From assembly GCA_004431415.1 (NCBI GenBank), contig QPMI01000689.1:1-64000 (forward strand): a DNA stretch of 64,000 nucleotides, in the 5' to 3' direction. The position numbers were made by a program, and so were the translations under genes. Shown here in pieces: positions 47,168-56,090 of this stretch; the stretch's first letter is position 1; each line of letters starts with the position of its first letter. The notes beneath the pieces were generated by a model, which saw nothing but the letters and a program-made list of their open reading frames with translations, did not search any database and was not told the origin of the DNA. This DNA comes from Cyanophora paradoxa (lineage: Eukaryota; Glaucocystophyceae; Cyanophorales; Cyanophoraceae).

Positions 47168-47260
47168 CTAAAAAGGTGGAAAGTACCTATTTCCACTTTG
47201 CGGATCCACCGAGGTTTCCACTGAATGGATACGTGCGCCGCTTCAAGTGCTTAAATAGGG
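47168..47260 (+). promoter_or_regulatory. Palindromic module plus TATA-like box
   Basis: GGAAAGTACCTATTTCC at 47178-47194 (one change from the consensus copy elsewhere), GCGGATCCACC at 47200-47210, then TTAAATAGGG at 47251, 49 bp before the ATG of the next gene. Confidence 0.6.
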
Positions 47261-47299
47261 CTGCGCGGCCCACTGGCGCCACTCTGCCGACCGCCAAAA

Positions 47300-48364
47300 A
47301 TGCAGCGCGGGGACCGGCAACGTGCGCGTCTGGCGATTGAGTTCGAGGATGGCGACGAGCGGCCGCCGAAACGGCACGATCCGAGCCACCTGCCGGGCGT
47401 GCCGGCGCGCCTGCTGCACGTGCCGCGCGAGCCCCAGCCGCGAACCGAAACGCTCGCGGAGGTTCGGACGGAGATCGAGGGCATTCGCGAGCTCGGAGGC
47501 ATCATTCTCGGCGACTCGGAGCCCCGCGAGACGCGATTGGAGGGCATCTCGCGCCCCGTGCTGACCGTGCGCGCGGGCCCGGAGGCGACCGCGGAGGTTC
47601 GGCGCATCTACCGGCGTCACTTCTGGGGCCCGGCGGTGCGCATGCTGGACGCCGACGACATTGCGGACGTGCTGGCATTCCGCGCGCCCGACTGGGCCCG
47701 GCGCCCACCACGCGGGGGCATACCGTATTCCAGGGCGCCCGTTCACCTGGCCCTCCGGCTGCGTGACGGCACGTGCCACTTCTGGAACTGCTGGGACGCC
47801 TACGCCGGCTCTGCAGGCGCTTTGTACCGGTCGCGATGGACGTTCATGATGCGACGTGCGGTCGGCGCGGAGACCGACGCGCACTACGAGGCCTGCAAGA
47901 CGGCGGCGGGCGGTCGGCGGCTGACGTGCGCGTCATGCGGCGCCATTGAGAACGACGAGCCGCATCAGGTCGACCACGCGGGGCCCGATTCATTCGCCGC
48001 GATCCTGCTGGACTTCTGCCGCCAGCGGGGGCTCGAACGGTCCGACGGGCGCATTGAGTCGAAGATCATGGCGCGGAAGGCCTCGGAGGGCGAGGCTGGC
48101 AACTACCACCCGCTGCTGCCCGTGGTGCTCGAAACGGTCCCGCCCACCCTTTCGGCGGACTTCGCGGACTACCACCGGGCACGCAAAAAGGGGCTGCGGA
48201 TCCTTTGCCGGCCCTGCAACGCCCGCGAGGGGAGCCTGGTGCCGCGAAAGGCCGGGCGCTACACCATTGGCGGGCGGCTGGTGTGCGAGCGGAACGGCCC
48301 GTTCGACCGTGACAGGCCAGCGTCACCCGTCCGCGTCATCCTGAACCGCCGTAGGCCGCCGTGA
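47300..48364 (+). CDS. HNH-like Cys/His protein, 354 aa
   Basis: Single exon, MQRGDRQRARLAIEFEDGDE to NRRRPP. The middle part has VHLALRLRDGTCHFWNCWD and RRAVGAETDAHYEACKTA. The C-terminal part has CASCGAIENDEPHQVDHAG then ADFADYHRARKKGLRILCRP ending CNAREG. The CX2C, the H-x-V-D-H centre and the final CX2CN arrangement are those of an HNH-type ββα-metal nuclease. Residues 265-320 carry the module. The family resembles HNH/DUF-type proteins of large algal viruses, which I recall only in general terms. It lacks introns, unlike its neighbours, and has the shared upstream palindrome. A nuclease activity is plausible but not proven. Confidence 0.65.
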   Translation: MQRGDRQRARLAIEFEDGDERPPKRHDPSHLPGVPARLLHVPREPQPRTETLAEVRTEIEGIRELGGIILGDSEPRETRLEGISRPVLTVRAGPEATAEVRRIYRRHFWGPAVRMLDADDIADVLAFRAPDWARRPPRGGIPYSRAPVHLALRLRDGTCHFWNCWDAYAGSAGALYRSRWTFMMRRAVGAETDAHYEACKTAAGGRRLTCASCGAIENDEPHQVDHAGPDSFAAILLDFCRQRGLERSDGRIESKIMARKASEGEAGNYHPLLPVVLETVPPTLSADFADYHRARKKGLRILCRPCNAREGSLVPRKAGRYTIGGRLVCERNGPFDRDRPASPVRVILNRRRPP

Positions 48365-48788
48365 CCCGCCTCGTCGTTCGTGTGCACACGTGATGCAAGT
48401 GAATGCAAGACGAACCCCTGCCTACCCCCTGCCGCCGCCGACGTTCGAGCGGGATTAGGCCCAGCAGGAAGCCACCCCCCCGGGCCAGGGTTTGCGATTC
48501 AGGGGGTGAATTGAGCAAATTCGGATTCATCACACGTCACTTACCTACCTGACGTCGAGGTGCGCATTGATGAATCTCAATCCCTGCACGCCCACCCCCC
48601 GTGCCGCAACCTCTGACGGGGACGCGCGCCGGTTGGGGGGTGCACGTGGCGGCAACACGATTGGCTGACGGGTGACGCCGAATGCTGACGGCGGACGTCC
48701 CGAATGCCGACGGGCCGGGCTGAAGGGGAGACGGGGTTGCATGCGAGTCCCGTGCGCGAAATACGAGTGGTAAGGCCGACCAGAGAGT
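48365..48788. other. Intergenic with GACGGGTGACG-type short repeats
   Basis: No gene. From about 48,660 short words around GCTGACGGGTGACG and GCTGACGGCGGACG repeat and lead into the 473-bp duplication. Confidence 0.45.
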
Positions 48789-49261
48789 GGCTGACGGGTG
48801 ACGGGGAGAATTCGGGTGACAGTGACGGGTGACGCACGTGCAGGGGGGTACACCCCCCGTTCAAATTTTTGGTTATATTGAACCAAAAAATTTGAACGGG
48901 GGGTGTACCCCCCTGCCCCTCCTGCAGGGAGCGAGAGGGGGAAGAGGGGTAAGCGCACCACAAACGTCGCGTCACGCATGGCCGTGTGGGCCACAAACAG
49001 GCTCAGAGGGATGGCGGTCTTGGCAGAGGTGAAGCGGAGGCAGCTCGACGGGGCCAGGAAGGCGCCAACAGAGGAGGTGACACGGGAGCGCACTGTGACG
49101 GCGCCGATCTCGTCGGAGAGAAGGAAGCTGTCCATAATCTCCGCGGGCTTGATGCACACGCAGCTATCGCTGCCACCGGTGCACTTGAGAGGGGAAGAGT
49201 GCACACCCGCCGCGTGGAAGGAGCCGTAGCCCATGTGGCCGACGATGTTGAGGGAGCTGGT
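48789..49261 (-). repeat. 473-bp tandem duplication, distal copy
   Basis: Essentially identical to 49,262-49,734. It carries a second set of the C-terminal coding sequence (GHMGYGSFHAAGVHSSP ... HTAMRDATFVV) cut off from the upstream exons, and a long palindrome at its start. Confidence 0.9.
48841..48915. repeat. Long palindrome, copy 1
   Basis: A 34-nt arm (48841-48874, starting CAGGGGGGTACACCCCCC and ending AAATTTTTGGTT) pairs with 48881-48915 around the 6-nt loop ATATTG. The right arm has one extra A. Each arm also contains the smaller palindrome GGGGGGTACACCCCCC. Confidence 0.9.
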
Positions 49262-49734
49262 GGCTGACGGGTGACGGGGAGAATTCGGGTGACAGTGACG
49301 GGTGACGCACGTGCAGGGGGGTACACCCCCCGTTCAAATTTTTGGTTATATTGAACCAAAAAATTTGAACGGGGGGTGTACCCCCCTGCCCCTCCTGCAG
49401 GGAGCGAGAGGGGGAAGAGGGGTAAGCGCACCACAAACGTCGCGTCACGCATGGCCGTGTGGGCCACAAACAGGCTCAGAGGGATGGCGGTCTTGGCAGA
49501 GGTGAAGCGGAGGCAGCTCGACGGGGCCAGGAAGGCGCCAACAGAGGAGGTGACACGGGAGCGCACTGTGACGGCGCCGATCTCGTCGGAGAGAAGGAAG
49601 CTGTCCATAATCTCCGCGGGCTTGATGCACACGCAGCTATCGCTGCCACCGGTGCACTTGAGAGGGGAAGAGTGCACACCCGCCGCGTGGAAGGAGCCGT
49701 AGCCCATGTGGCCGACGATGTTGAGGGAGCTGGT
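49262..49734 (-). repeat. 473-bp tandem duplication, gene-proximal copy
   Basis: Continues the reading frame of the minus-strand gene. Its distal edge holds the palindrome at 49,314-49,388. Confidence 0.9.
49314..49388. repeat. Long palindrome, copy 2
   Basis: Same as copy 1, 473 bp away. On the minus strand it lies just after a TGCAG that would be the 3' splice site of the gene's last intron, so it sits where the final exon should be. Confidence 0.9.
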
Positions 49735-50957
49735 GATGCTGAGGGGCTGAACGGGCTCAGAGGGGCTGATAGAGAAGGCACCGGGGAACATGGAGCGACC
49801 GCCGATGTAGTTCGGATCCATAGCAGCAACCCAGCTGCCGGTCGTGCTCACAACAGTCTTGACGTGCTGGATGTGCCCCCAATCGATGGAGACGCCCTCC
49901 AGAGAAGTCATGGTAGCCGGCGCGCTGTTGAGGGGGAGCTCCGCCGGCAGGGGTACGGGAGCAGGAGGCAGGGGGGGGCCGGGGAGGGTACAGGCGACTC
50001 CACGGGGGGGGAGGCCGGGGAGGGTACAGGAGAAGAAGCCGGCGAGGGTACGGGGAGCTCCACCGGAGAAGGGGCAGGGGGGGCCACCGGCGCCGGAAGG
50101 GGGGACGGGGCGGCCTCAGGGAAAATGCCCAGCTCGTCCATGAGAGCCAAGCCAGCATCCACATTATCCTGCGCGGAGAGTCAGGCCAAAACAGCAGGGA
50201 ATCAGCCTTCGAAAACTCACATCATTCGAGTTATCAGCAGCAACCGGCGCCGGATTCATGATGCTCTCAACCTCAGCGCGAATCTAGCAAAAGCGGGCTC
50301 AGATAGAGCGGGACAGGGCAGAATCGAAAAAATCAAAAAGCGCACCGATTCATCCTCGACAGGAGCACTCTCAAAGTGATCAGGTCCGAACAGGCCAGGA
50401 AACTCATTGAGCTGCAGAGTGAATCAGAATGAGCGCAGAGGGACGACAGCAAAGAAGGCACCTGAATTTGCGGAGATGAAGGGCCCGCAGTGGGCTCCTC
50501 AAGGGGGGGAGAGGGCTGCAGCTGAATGGGCTCTTGCTGGAGAGGGGGGGGTTGAACAAGATAAGGCTGATTGAAATAGACAGCAGGCTGAGAAGGCTGG
50601 AACTGCTGCTGAGCATTCAGCGGGGCGCCGTGGAAAGTGAGCTGCTGGGGCGGGCGGGGGCGCTGGCTGGTCGGCACGTAAGGGACTCCAGCAGGAACTG
50701 GCGTCATGTTCAGCTGCTGCATCCGGATCGCAGCGTTCTGAGCAGAGGCAAGTGTTAGATGAGCAGAGCCGCGAGATTGAATCAAAAAGAGGGCGGACCA
50801 CGCTGGTTTGCATAAGAACCTGGATGCTGCGCTGAGCACTATTGTTGATCGACTCGATGCTGCGTGCCATGCCAAGGGTCATGGACACAAGGCTAGGCTG
50901 AGTCTGCCCAACAGGGCCTGGCTGGGGCTGCCCCTGATAGTAGCCGCTGAAGTCCAT
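49432..50957 (-). CDS. P/Q-rich multi-exon protein, C-terminal end disrupted
   Basis: Exons 50957-50820 (MDFSGYYQGQPQPGPVGQTQ...), 50737-50462 (Gln/Pro-rich), 50411-50346 (LNEFPGLFGPDHFESAPVED), 50283-50221 (IRAEVESIMNPAPVAAD) and 50168 onward (DNVDAGLALMDELGIFPEAA, then PSP/VPSP repeats). Junctions are clean GT-AG in phase 0. At an 8-C run (49971-49978) the Pro-rich frame leaves the frame of the following conserved block, which opens at MTSLEGVSIDWGHIQHVKTV (49911) and continues CTGGSDSCVCIKPAEI to TAMRDATFVV. A one-base slip, a hidden intron or two separate genes could explain it. After 49432 a GTGCGC splice site leads only into a palindrome. The block looks beta-rich, and I do not recognise it. 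Acidic-hydrophobic patches (LNEFPGLFG, LALMDELGIF) would suit an activation domain, so a transcription factor is one guess. Confidence 0.5.
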
Positions 50958-50989
50958 TGGCGCTAAGGTAGCTGGACTTGTGAGTTTTC

Positions 50990-51473
50990 AAAATACCAGG
51001 GCTTCCGCCGGTCTGAGAGTGTGTGACAGGACTATGGCAGCTTGCCCTTTTATAGGTTGGGCTATGTGGAAAGAGGTACTTCCCATTAAGTGGAAAGTAC
51101 CTCTTTCCGCATAGAATTAGTACGTCTACCCCCCTAGCCAATAATTGGCAATCATATGAAAGGACACCTACCCCCCTAATTGGTAAGTCGGGGGACTTGA
51201 ACGTTCAATCAAATTGGTAAGTTCGATCGCGAGACTTGAACATGGTAAGTTCAGCGGCAATCATTAGGAAAAAACAAATGATGGAATCCGCATAGAATCA
51301 GGGGTACACCCCCAAATTCTATGCGGAAAGTACCTCTTTCCCCATAGCGGAAAGTACCTCTTTCCGCATAGCTGGAAGTATAAAGCACCTTTTTGCAGCC
51401 AGTATGCTCACTCTTTGCCACTCTCTCAGTAGTAACTTAGCCAGATACCTCTCGCATTCTGCCTTAGTTCACC
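50990..51473. promoter_or_regulatory. Divergent promoter with repeated palindromes
   Basis: Between the P/Q-rich gene (minus) and the SIM-repeat gene (plus). GGAAAGAGGTACTTCC at 51068-51083 (facing minus) and GGAAAGTACCTCTTTCC at 51092-51108, 51325-51341 and 51349-51365. TATAAAG at 51379-51385, 89 bp before the ATG. ATTGGTAAGTTCG-type words at 51,178-51,250 recur two to three times. CAAATGATGGAATCCGCATA at about 51,276 recurs in inverted orientation near 54,553. Confidence 0.7.
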
Positions 51474-52097
51474 ATGGCGGTCACCATCAACGTCAGCGAC
51501 GCCCTTCGCCGCGAGGCCGACCGGGTGGCCAGCTCCTTTGTTCTGGTGAAGGACTCTGATGATGAGTACAGCAGCGGCGAAGAGGTTTGCGCTGGCTTTC
51601 CATACCTCCGGCGAGCCGCTCTGACTTTGCGGCTTTCTCAGGCCAAGATGACAGGGGAAGGGATTCGGTACTGGGCGACGGAGACAGTGCGCCGGACCAT
51701 GCGCGATCTGAAGGAGAAGAAGACGCGCGAGGAAGCACACCGCGAGGCCTTCGACCACATCGCCGGCTCCATCATTCTCATCGAAGACTCCGACGAGGAG
51801 GAAAGCGATTACAATAGGAAGGTGCGGTTTCTGCCTGTTTTTTCGCGGCGCCGCTCACTTTTCACGCAGGCCAAGCTCACTCACTCCGGCATCAACTACT
51901 GGGTGAACCGTCAAGTCGAAAAGAGGATGCACGAGTTCAGGCAGAAGCGCAGCCAGATTGCCGCCGCCCGCGCCCTCCAGATCATGAGCGCCCCCGCCCC
52001 GGCCCCCGCTGTTGCTCCCGTGGCGCCCGAGCCCTTCGCCGCCTCCGACGACATGGAGGAGTCGGAAAACTCCGAGGCCGAGTCGGAGGATATGTAG
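51474..52097 (+). CDS. Two-unit acidic/helical repeat protein with SIM-like motifs
   Basis: MAVTINVSDALRREADRVAS starts at 51474. The protein contains two similar units. Unit 1: SSFVLVKDSDDEYSSGEE then AKMTGEGIRYWATETVRRTM. Unit 2: GSIILIEDSDEEESDYNRK then AKLTHSGINYWVNRQVEKRM. Each begins with a hydrophobic V/I-rich strand followed by DSD(D/E)E, the pattern of a SUMO-interacting motif. An apparent intron lies at the same point in each unit (51585-51641, 57 nt, GTTTGC...TCAG; 51822-51869, 48 nt, GTGCGG...GCAG). Both are in frame with no stop, so unspliced RNA would encode a longer form. The C-terminus is Pro/Ala-rich then acidic (ESENSEAESEDM). Spliced length is 172 aa. Unknown family. Confidence 0.6.
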   Translation: MAVTINVSDALRREADRVASSFVLVKDSDDEYSSGEEVCAGFPYLRRAALTLRLSQAKMTGEGIRYWATETVRRTMRDLKEKKTREEAHREAFDHIAGSIILIEDSDEEESDYNRKVRFLPVFSRRRSLFTQAKLTHSGINYWVNRQVEKRMHEFRQKRSQIAAARALQIMSAPAPAPAVAPVAPEPFAASDDMEESENSEAESEDM

Positions 52098-52261
52098 AAT
52101 TGTAAATGGACTATAGCTGGCCTTGTACAGTCAACGTTGTTTGATATATCAGAGCCCGTTACGCACAAGTCATTTTGGGCCCGGGCTCGGTTCTTGGCGG
52201 CTCTAGTTTTGGGAGCGATCGTGGGTTCGGTTCTCGGCGGCTGTAGTTTGGTAAGGGTGGA

Positions 52262-52360
52262 CTCGAATCGGTGGATCCACTTAGCGGATCCACTTTGTGG
52301 ATCCACTTGGTGGATTTGGGCGTTTCCAATTTCAACCGCGGCTCGTGCATAAGTAGGGCA
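52262..52360 (+). promoter_or_regulatory. GTGGATCCAC palindrome cluster and TATA-like box
   Basis: GTGGATCCAC at 52271-52280, GCGGATCCAC at 52284-52293 and GTGGATCCAC at 52297-52306, then TGGTGGATTTGG. CATAAGTAGGG follows at about 52,347, roughly 60 bp before the ATG at 52406. The same word appears singly before the genes at 47.3 and 54.4 kb. Confidence 0.65.
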
Positions 52361-52405
52361 GGCCCCGCTGTCTCCGCCACTTTGCCGGCCGTTCAGAATC
52401 GAACA

Positions 52406-53571
52406 ATGCACGCCCCCGACGCCCACGATGCCCAGGAGCACCAGCCGGAGCCGCAGCAGCCCCCCGATGCGCGCAGGGCCCTTGCCCGGGCCGTGCGGAA
52501 CAGGAAGCTCGTACCCCTCTGCGTCGACAACTACCTCAAGTTCAGCGCCGTCCTGGAGTACTGCCACGATCTGCTCGAGGGCCTCTTCAACGACCGCCAA
52601 TCGCCGACGGCCTGCCCCTTCACGTGCGAGCTCCTCACCGGCGAGTACACGGCGGCGCGCATCCGCACCGCCATGAGCAAGTGCGTCCTGCGAATGGCCT
52701 CCGTCCACCGCCTCGCATACGGGCTCGGCGAGTGCATCATTGAGACCCTGGAGCTCTGGCCGGGACACGTGGCGGTTTGTTATGCCGGCCCTTTGACATC
52801 CTCTGTCGCTTACCCCGGCCGCCCAGATCCCCCCTGTCGTCAAGCACCAGATCACCTCGATTGCCATGGAGATCGATTTCGATTACCGGGGGCGCGGCAT
52901 CGACGTTTCTCCCGCCAAGCGCATGCCCGCCTGCCCCCCGATCTTCATGACCAGCTGCGGCCGGCTCAACCTGGCGTGGTGCCCGACTGACTGCATCCGC
53001 TGCCCGTACTCCAAGGCCATGAACTCGCTCAAGGAGTGCGATCCGGTAGAGGAGATACTGGAGCTGGCCCTCGCCGTCGACTCCCACGATCACGACGGCG
53101 TTCTTGCCGATCACGAGCGGCGCTGCCCCGGTACCCGCTACGTCCTCCACCGCATCTACGACGAGCTCTGCGTTCTTAGGGAGCGCTGGGAGGGCTGCTA
53201 CTGGCTCGACGCAGCCTGGTACTGGCTTGCCTCGGCCCTCGGGAGCCACCTTCTCAAGATCGGCAAGTTCCTCGCACCCTACCGCTGGGTCCACTTCAAC
53301 ACGATCGTCTACTGCGTCAAGGCAGAGCAGATGGCCGTGCGCGGGCTCGGGTCTTGCCCGTGCCCCTTTCTCACCTTTTCGCGAACAGGAGCCGTATGCC
53401 GGGCTCTGCGAGGATCTCGAATCGCTCCTGTACGCCCTGAAGAACACCGAGGGCGCGAACAGGCCCCCCTCCCCGCTCTACTCCCCCATGTTCGACCGCA
53501 CGCGCCTTGCCCATCCGGAGGCCGGCATCAGCGTGGCAGGGACCCGCAAGCGCCGTTTCGTGGATATGTAG
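52406..53571 (+). CDS. Cys-rich helical protein of unknown function
   Basis: Three exons, 52406-52768, 52827-53336 and 53389-53571, with short GT-AG introns (58 and 52 nt) and consistent phases. 351 aa in all. Start MHAPDAHDAQEHQPEPQQPP. Exon 1: RKLVPLCVDNYLKFSAVLEY, LTGEYTAARIRTAMSKCVLR. Exon 2: HQITSIAMEIDFDYRGRGID, then MTSCGRLNLAWCPTDCIRCP (a Cys cluster, perhaps metal-binding), LDAAWYWLASALGSHLLKIG. Exon 3: EPYAGLCEDLESLLYALKNT, ending in a basic tail TRKRRFVDM. Mixed alpha/beta, no membrane segment. I do not recognise it. Located in the palindrome-controlled cluster. Confidence 0.6.
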
Positions 53572-53579
53572 GGCGCATT

Positions 53580-54436
53580 CTAGCTACCTGTGTTTCCCCC
53601 GACCCCTGTGATTTGGGTGTCCTCTTCGAAATTCGAATTGATCCTGAGCGATTCCTCCCGTGCATGCGTGGCCCTCCCGATGGCGATGGCCCTGAGCGGC
53701 GACCCGGCGGCCGTGAATAGGTGGGGGTTCACGCTGCGAATCGAGCTGGACCGGGCTCGCATGCCAATTGGGTGGTTGATTGTGAAACTGCGGGGGAGGC
53801 TCCGGGGAGAGGAGCGGGGCGTCGGGGGGGGTGGCTCGTGCAGGTGCTCCACCACCCCCCCGGGGAACACATCGGCGACTATCACGTGCGATGCCGTCAC
53901 GTGCGGCCCCGTGAAACGCTCTAGACCGGCCCTTTCCATCCAGACCGCCCCGCATGTCGGGCACTGGGCGGCTGCCATCACTTCGATTTCGACGGTACAA
54001 TTAATTGGCGCCGGCGTCATCAACCGCCTGCGACATCCTGCCGGGCCGCGATCGAGACTACAACGGCATTGGCGGTCCCGCGGAGAACGAAGCTCTCCCC
54101 GAGGAACGCCTCCATGAGCCCGGAGCCCACCGCCTGCGTTGCGGAGGTCCAGCGCCGCGAGATCTCTGCCATGCGAGCGTACGATTCGACCATCGCGTCC
54201 AGGTGCGCCGGCTCCATGGACTCCCAGAGGCTCCGGAACTGGGGTAGGGTCATGCTGCGGACTTGGAAGAGCTTCGCCAGCAGATCGTCCTCCAGCGCGT
54301 ACACGGTGGGGTCCGGAGAGCACGACTCGGAGATTCGAGCCAGGCCGTCGGTGATCTCGTCGATGCAGGAGCGCATACGGGCAAGCGCCGACGTGACGCG
54401 AGAGGGTACGAGGACGACAGGGGTTGCGGGCGGCAT
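53580..54436 (-). CDS. Two-exon protein with a helical N-half and a CX2C motif
   Basis: Exon 1 starts MPPATPVVLVPSRVTSALAR at 54436 and is helical (IDEITDGLARISESC, KLFQVRSMTLPQFRSLWESM). It probably ends near MEA at about 54,111, with an intron GTTCCT...CGCAG. Exon 2 starts RLMTPAPINCTVEIEVMAA, then QCPTCGAVWMERAGLERFTG (one CX2C), SHVIVADVFPGGVVEHLH, a Pro/Ser linker and a C-terminal part to TGVGGNTGS, stop at 53580. The intron is inferred from the frame shift between the two good reading frames. Alternatively these are two overlapping genes. Upstream on its own strand are GTGGATTC words like the neighbours' palindrome. Function unknown. Confidence 0.5.
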
Positions 54437-54479
54437 GGTGTGTGGCGAGCGTGTGCGAGTGAGAGACCGAGGGCGGGCT

Positions 54480-54530
54480 CGTCCACTTGGATTGGCCAGA
54501 ATCCACCAAGTGGATTGGAAAGGGGATTCC
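54480..54530 (-). promoter_or_regulatory. CCACTTGGATTGG / CCACCAAGTGGATTGG words
   Basis: GTCCACTTGGATTGG and ATCCACCAAGTGGATTGG lie 45-90 bp upstream of the minus-strand ATG at 54436. They are relatives of the GTGGATCCAC cluster before the 52.4-kb gene. Confidence 0.45.
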
Positions 54531-54545
54531 CGCTTTTGAGTTCCC

Positions 54546-54680
54546 GTACCCCTGATTCTATGCGGAATCCATCATTTGTTTTTCCCTTTTGCCGCTGCTG
54601 TACCCCTGATCTTATGCGGAAAGTACCTCTTTCCACATAGCGGAAAGCACCTCTTTCCACATAGCAGAAACTATAAATCC
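54546..54680 (+). promoter_or_regulatory. Palindromic promoter module of the interrupted gene
   Basis: GGAAAGTACCTCTTTCC at 54618-54634 and GGAAAGCACCTCTTTCC at 54642-54658, then TATAAAT at 54672-54678, 68 bp before the ATG at 54746. The layout (two palindromes 24 bp apart, then TATA) is the same as before the 51.47-kb gene. 54,553-54,590 is an inverted copy of the 51,270-51,308 segment. Confidence 0.75.
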
Positions 54681-54745
54681 CCTTCCGCGCTTCAGTTGTT
54701 AAAGCCACTCCCATTCGTGCATCAGCCCATTCTCCAGCCTCCACC

Positions 54746-54793
54746 ATGTCGGATCCCAGCGTCGAGATCAAGCCCGAGCGCATCAACATCTCG
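54746..54793 (+). pseudogene. First exon of a gene interrupted by the AT-rich element
   Basis: ATG at 54746 gives MSDPSVEIKPERINIS in GC-rich, host-like codons, followed at 54794 by GTGAAC, a possible 5' splice site, and five bases later by the AT-rich inverted repeat. A complete promoter module stands upstream. The rest of the gene is absent in the window, so it is either truncated or has the element inside its first intron. Confidence 0.6.
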
Positions 54794-54798
54794 GTGAA

Positions 54799-54869
54799 CA
54801 CATATGAATATTCATATTTTAATCCCTCGGCGTTCCGCCTCAGGATTAAAATATGAATATTCATATGTG
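54799..54869. repeat. 27-bp inverted repeat at the element edge
   Basis: 54799-54825 (CACATATGAATATTCATATT and on to AATCC) is perfectly complementary to 54843-54869. The 17-nt loop CTCGGCGTTCCGCCTCA is GC-rich like the host side. Each arm also contains the self-palindrome ATATGAATATTCATAT. It marks the exact GC-to-AT switch, so it may be the element's terminus. Confidence 0.8.
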
Positions 54870-55399
54870 TGATTCGATGTTATATCAATAAAATCGATTA
54901 ATTTATTTGAATTTTCACATGAATTTTCATATTTTTATATGCATTTTTCAAGTAATTTAATCGATATTATATCGATAAACTCGATTAATCGATATTGTAT
55001 CTTAATTAGAGTTAATCGGAATTATATCAATAACTTCGATTGATCTTAATTGAATCCTAAATGAATCTAATCGGAATTATATCAATAAATTCGATTAAAT
55101 CATGTTCTTTTCCGATTAAATCAATTAAATATTTAACTTTGTTACCATAAGTGGTCTAAGTTGACTCACTTTTCATTAACATTTTGAACTCTTAGTCTCC
55201 TTGAATTTCTTAAGATGACTCAACTTAGTCAACTTAGTCAACTTTGTTACCATAATCAATCAGGGTGGACTCACTTTTAGATCAACTTTGAAATTTCAAG
55301 CAAAATCAACTTTGATTTCAAAAGTGGATCTTCTAAGTGGACTCAAAATGTTCACTTTGTGATACATGTTAGCTCAAATCCTTACTGTTTATGGTCAGG

Positions 55400-55507
55400 G
55401 TTGACTAAGTGGGGGGAGTTGACACATTTTTTGAAATCCTTTTTAGAAAACTTTAGGTCCCAAATATTTCCTGTGAAATTTGAGTCAACTCAACCCACTT
55501 AGTCAAC
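55400..55507. repeat. Stem-loop module A (GTTGACTAAGTGGGG ... TTAGTCAAC)
   Basis: GTTGACTAAGTGGGGGGAGT and its partner ACTCAACCCACTTAGTCAAC are complementary across a roughly 68-nt AT-rich loop. A homologous module occurs at 62,040-62,143, and both are followed about 60 nt later by GAGTCAAC..TGAGTCCACTTT. Confidence 0.75.
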
Positions 55508-56090
55508 CCTTGCATTGAATTCGTAACAAAATCCATATACTATTACTACTTTTACGATTAATATGAGTCAACCTTGAGTCCACTTTAATATAAATATTAT
55601 ATAATAGGGGGAATCTAGGGGAGATGCTTACTAAATGCAATGTTAGATTGATGTTTTCATATATGTGATCACGTTAATCGAAGCTATATAATACAGTGGA
55701 TTATTAGATATCATAAGTGGATCGAATTGATAAGTATATGGTTAAAAATCGCGATTTGTGAGTTATAATTGAATTTAATCGAATTATTTTGAATTTCAAA
55801 ACTCGCTTTAATCGTAATAGCGATGTATACACATCGAGATTCGTATATGTGATTGCAAGTTATTGTTATGTATGATATATGTGATTATATTCGATCGTCA
55901 GTGCATCGATTTGATAACTTCCTGGTGATCTATATTAAAAACCCACGTTTTTCAAGCGCATCGATTTGATAACGTGGTGCTGAGATATCGCAGCAAACGT
56001 GAATATTGATTTTCCAGACGGGTACAGCATTAATCTAGAAAAAAACGCGTTTTTTTTTTACTTTTCAAGTTTCACGGCGAACGAAGTAAA

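Noticed and set aside
48841-48915. Rolling-circle origin of a CRESS-type virus
   Set aside because: The hairpin loop ATATTG lacks the nonanucleotide typical of such origins and there is no Rep gene nearby.
48545-49234. Separate minus-strand gene in the distal 473-bp copy
   Set aside because: It is the duplicated 3' part of the 49.4-50.9-kb gene without its upstream exons or promoter.
47168-54746. Assignment of the GC-rich cluster to the AT-rich element
   Set aside because: Base composition, host-style introns and promoter palindromes differ from the AT-rich genes, and the junction at 54.8 kb is sharp.
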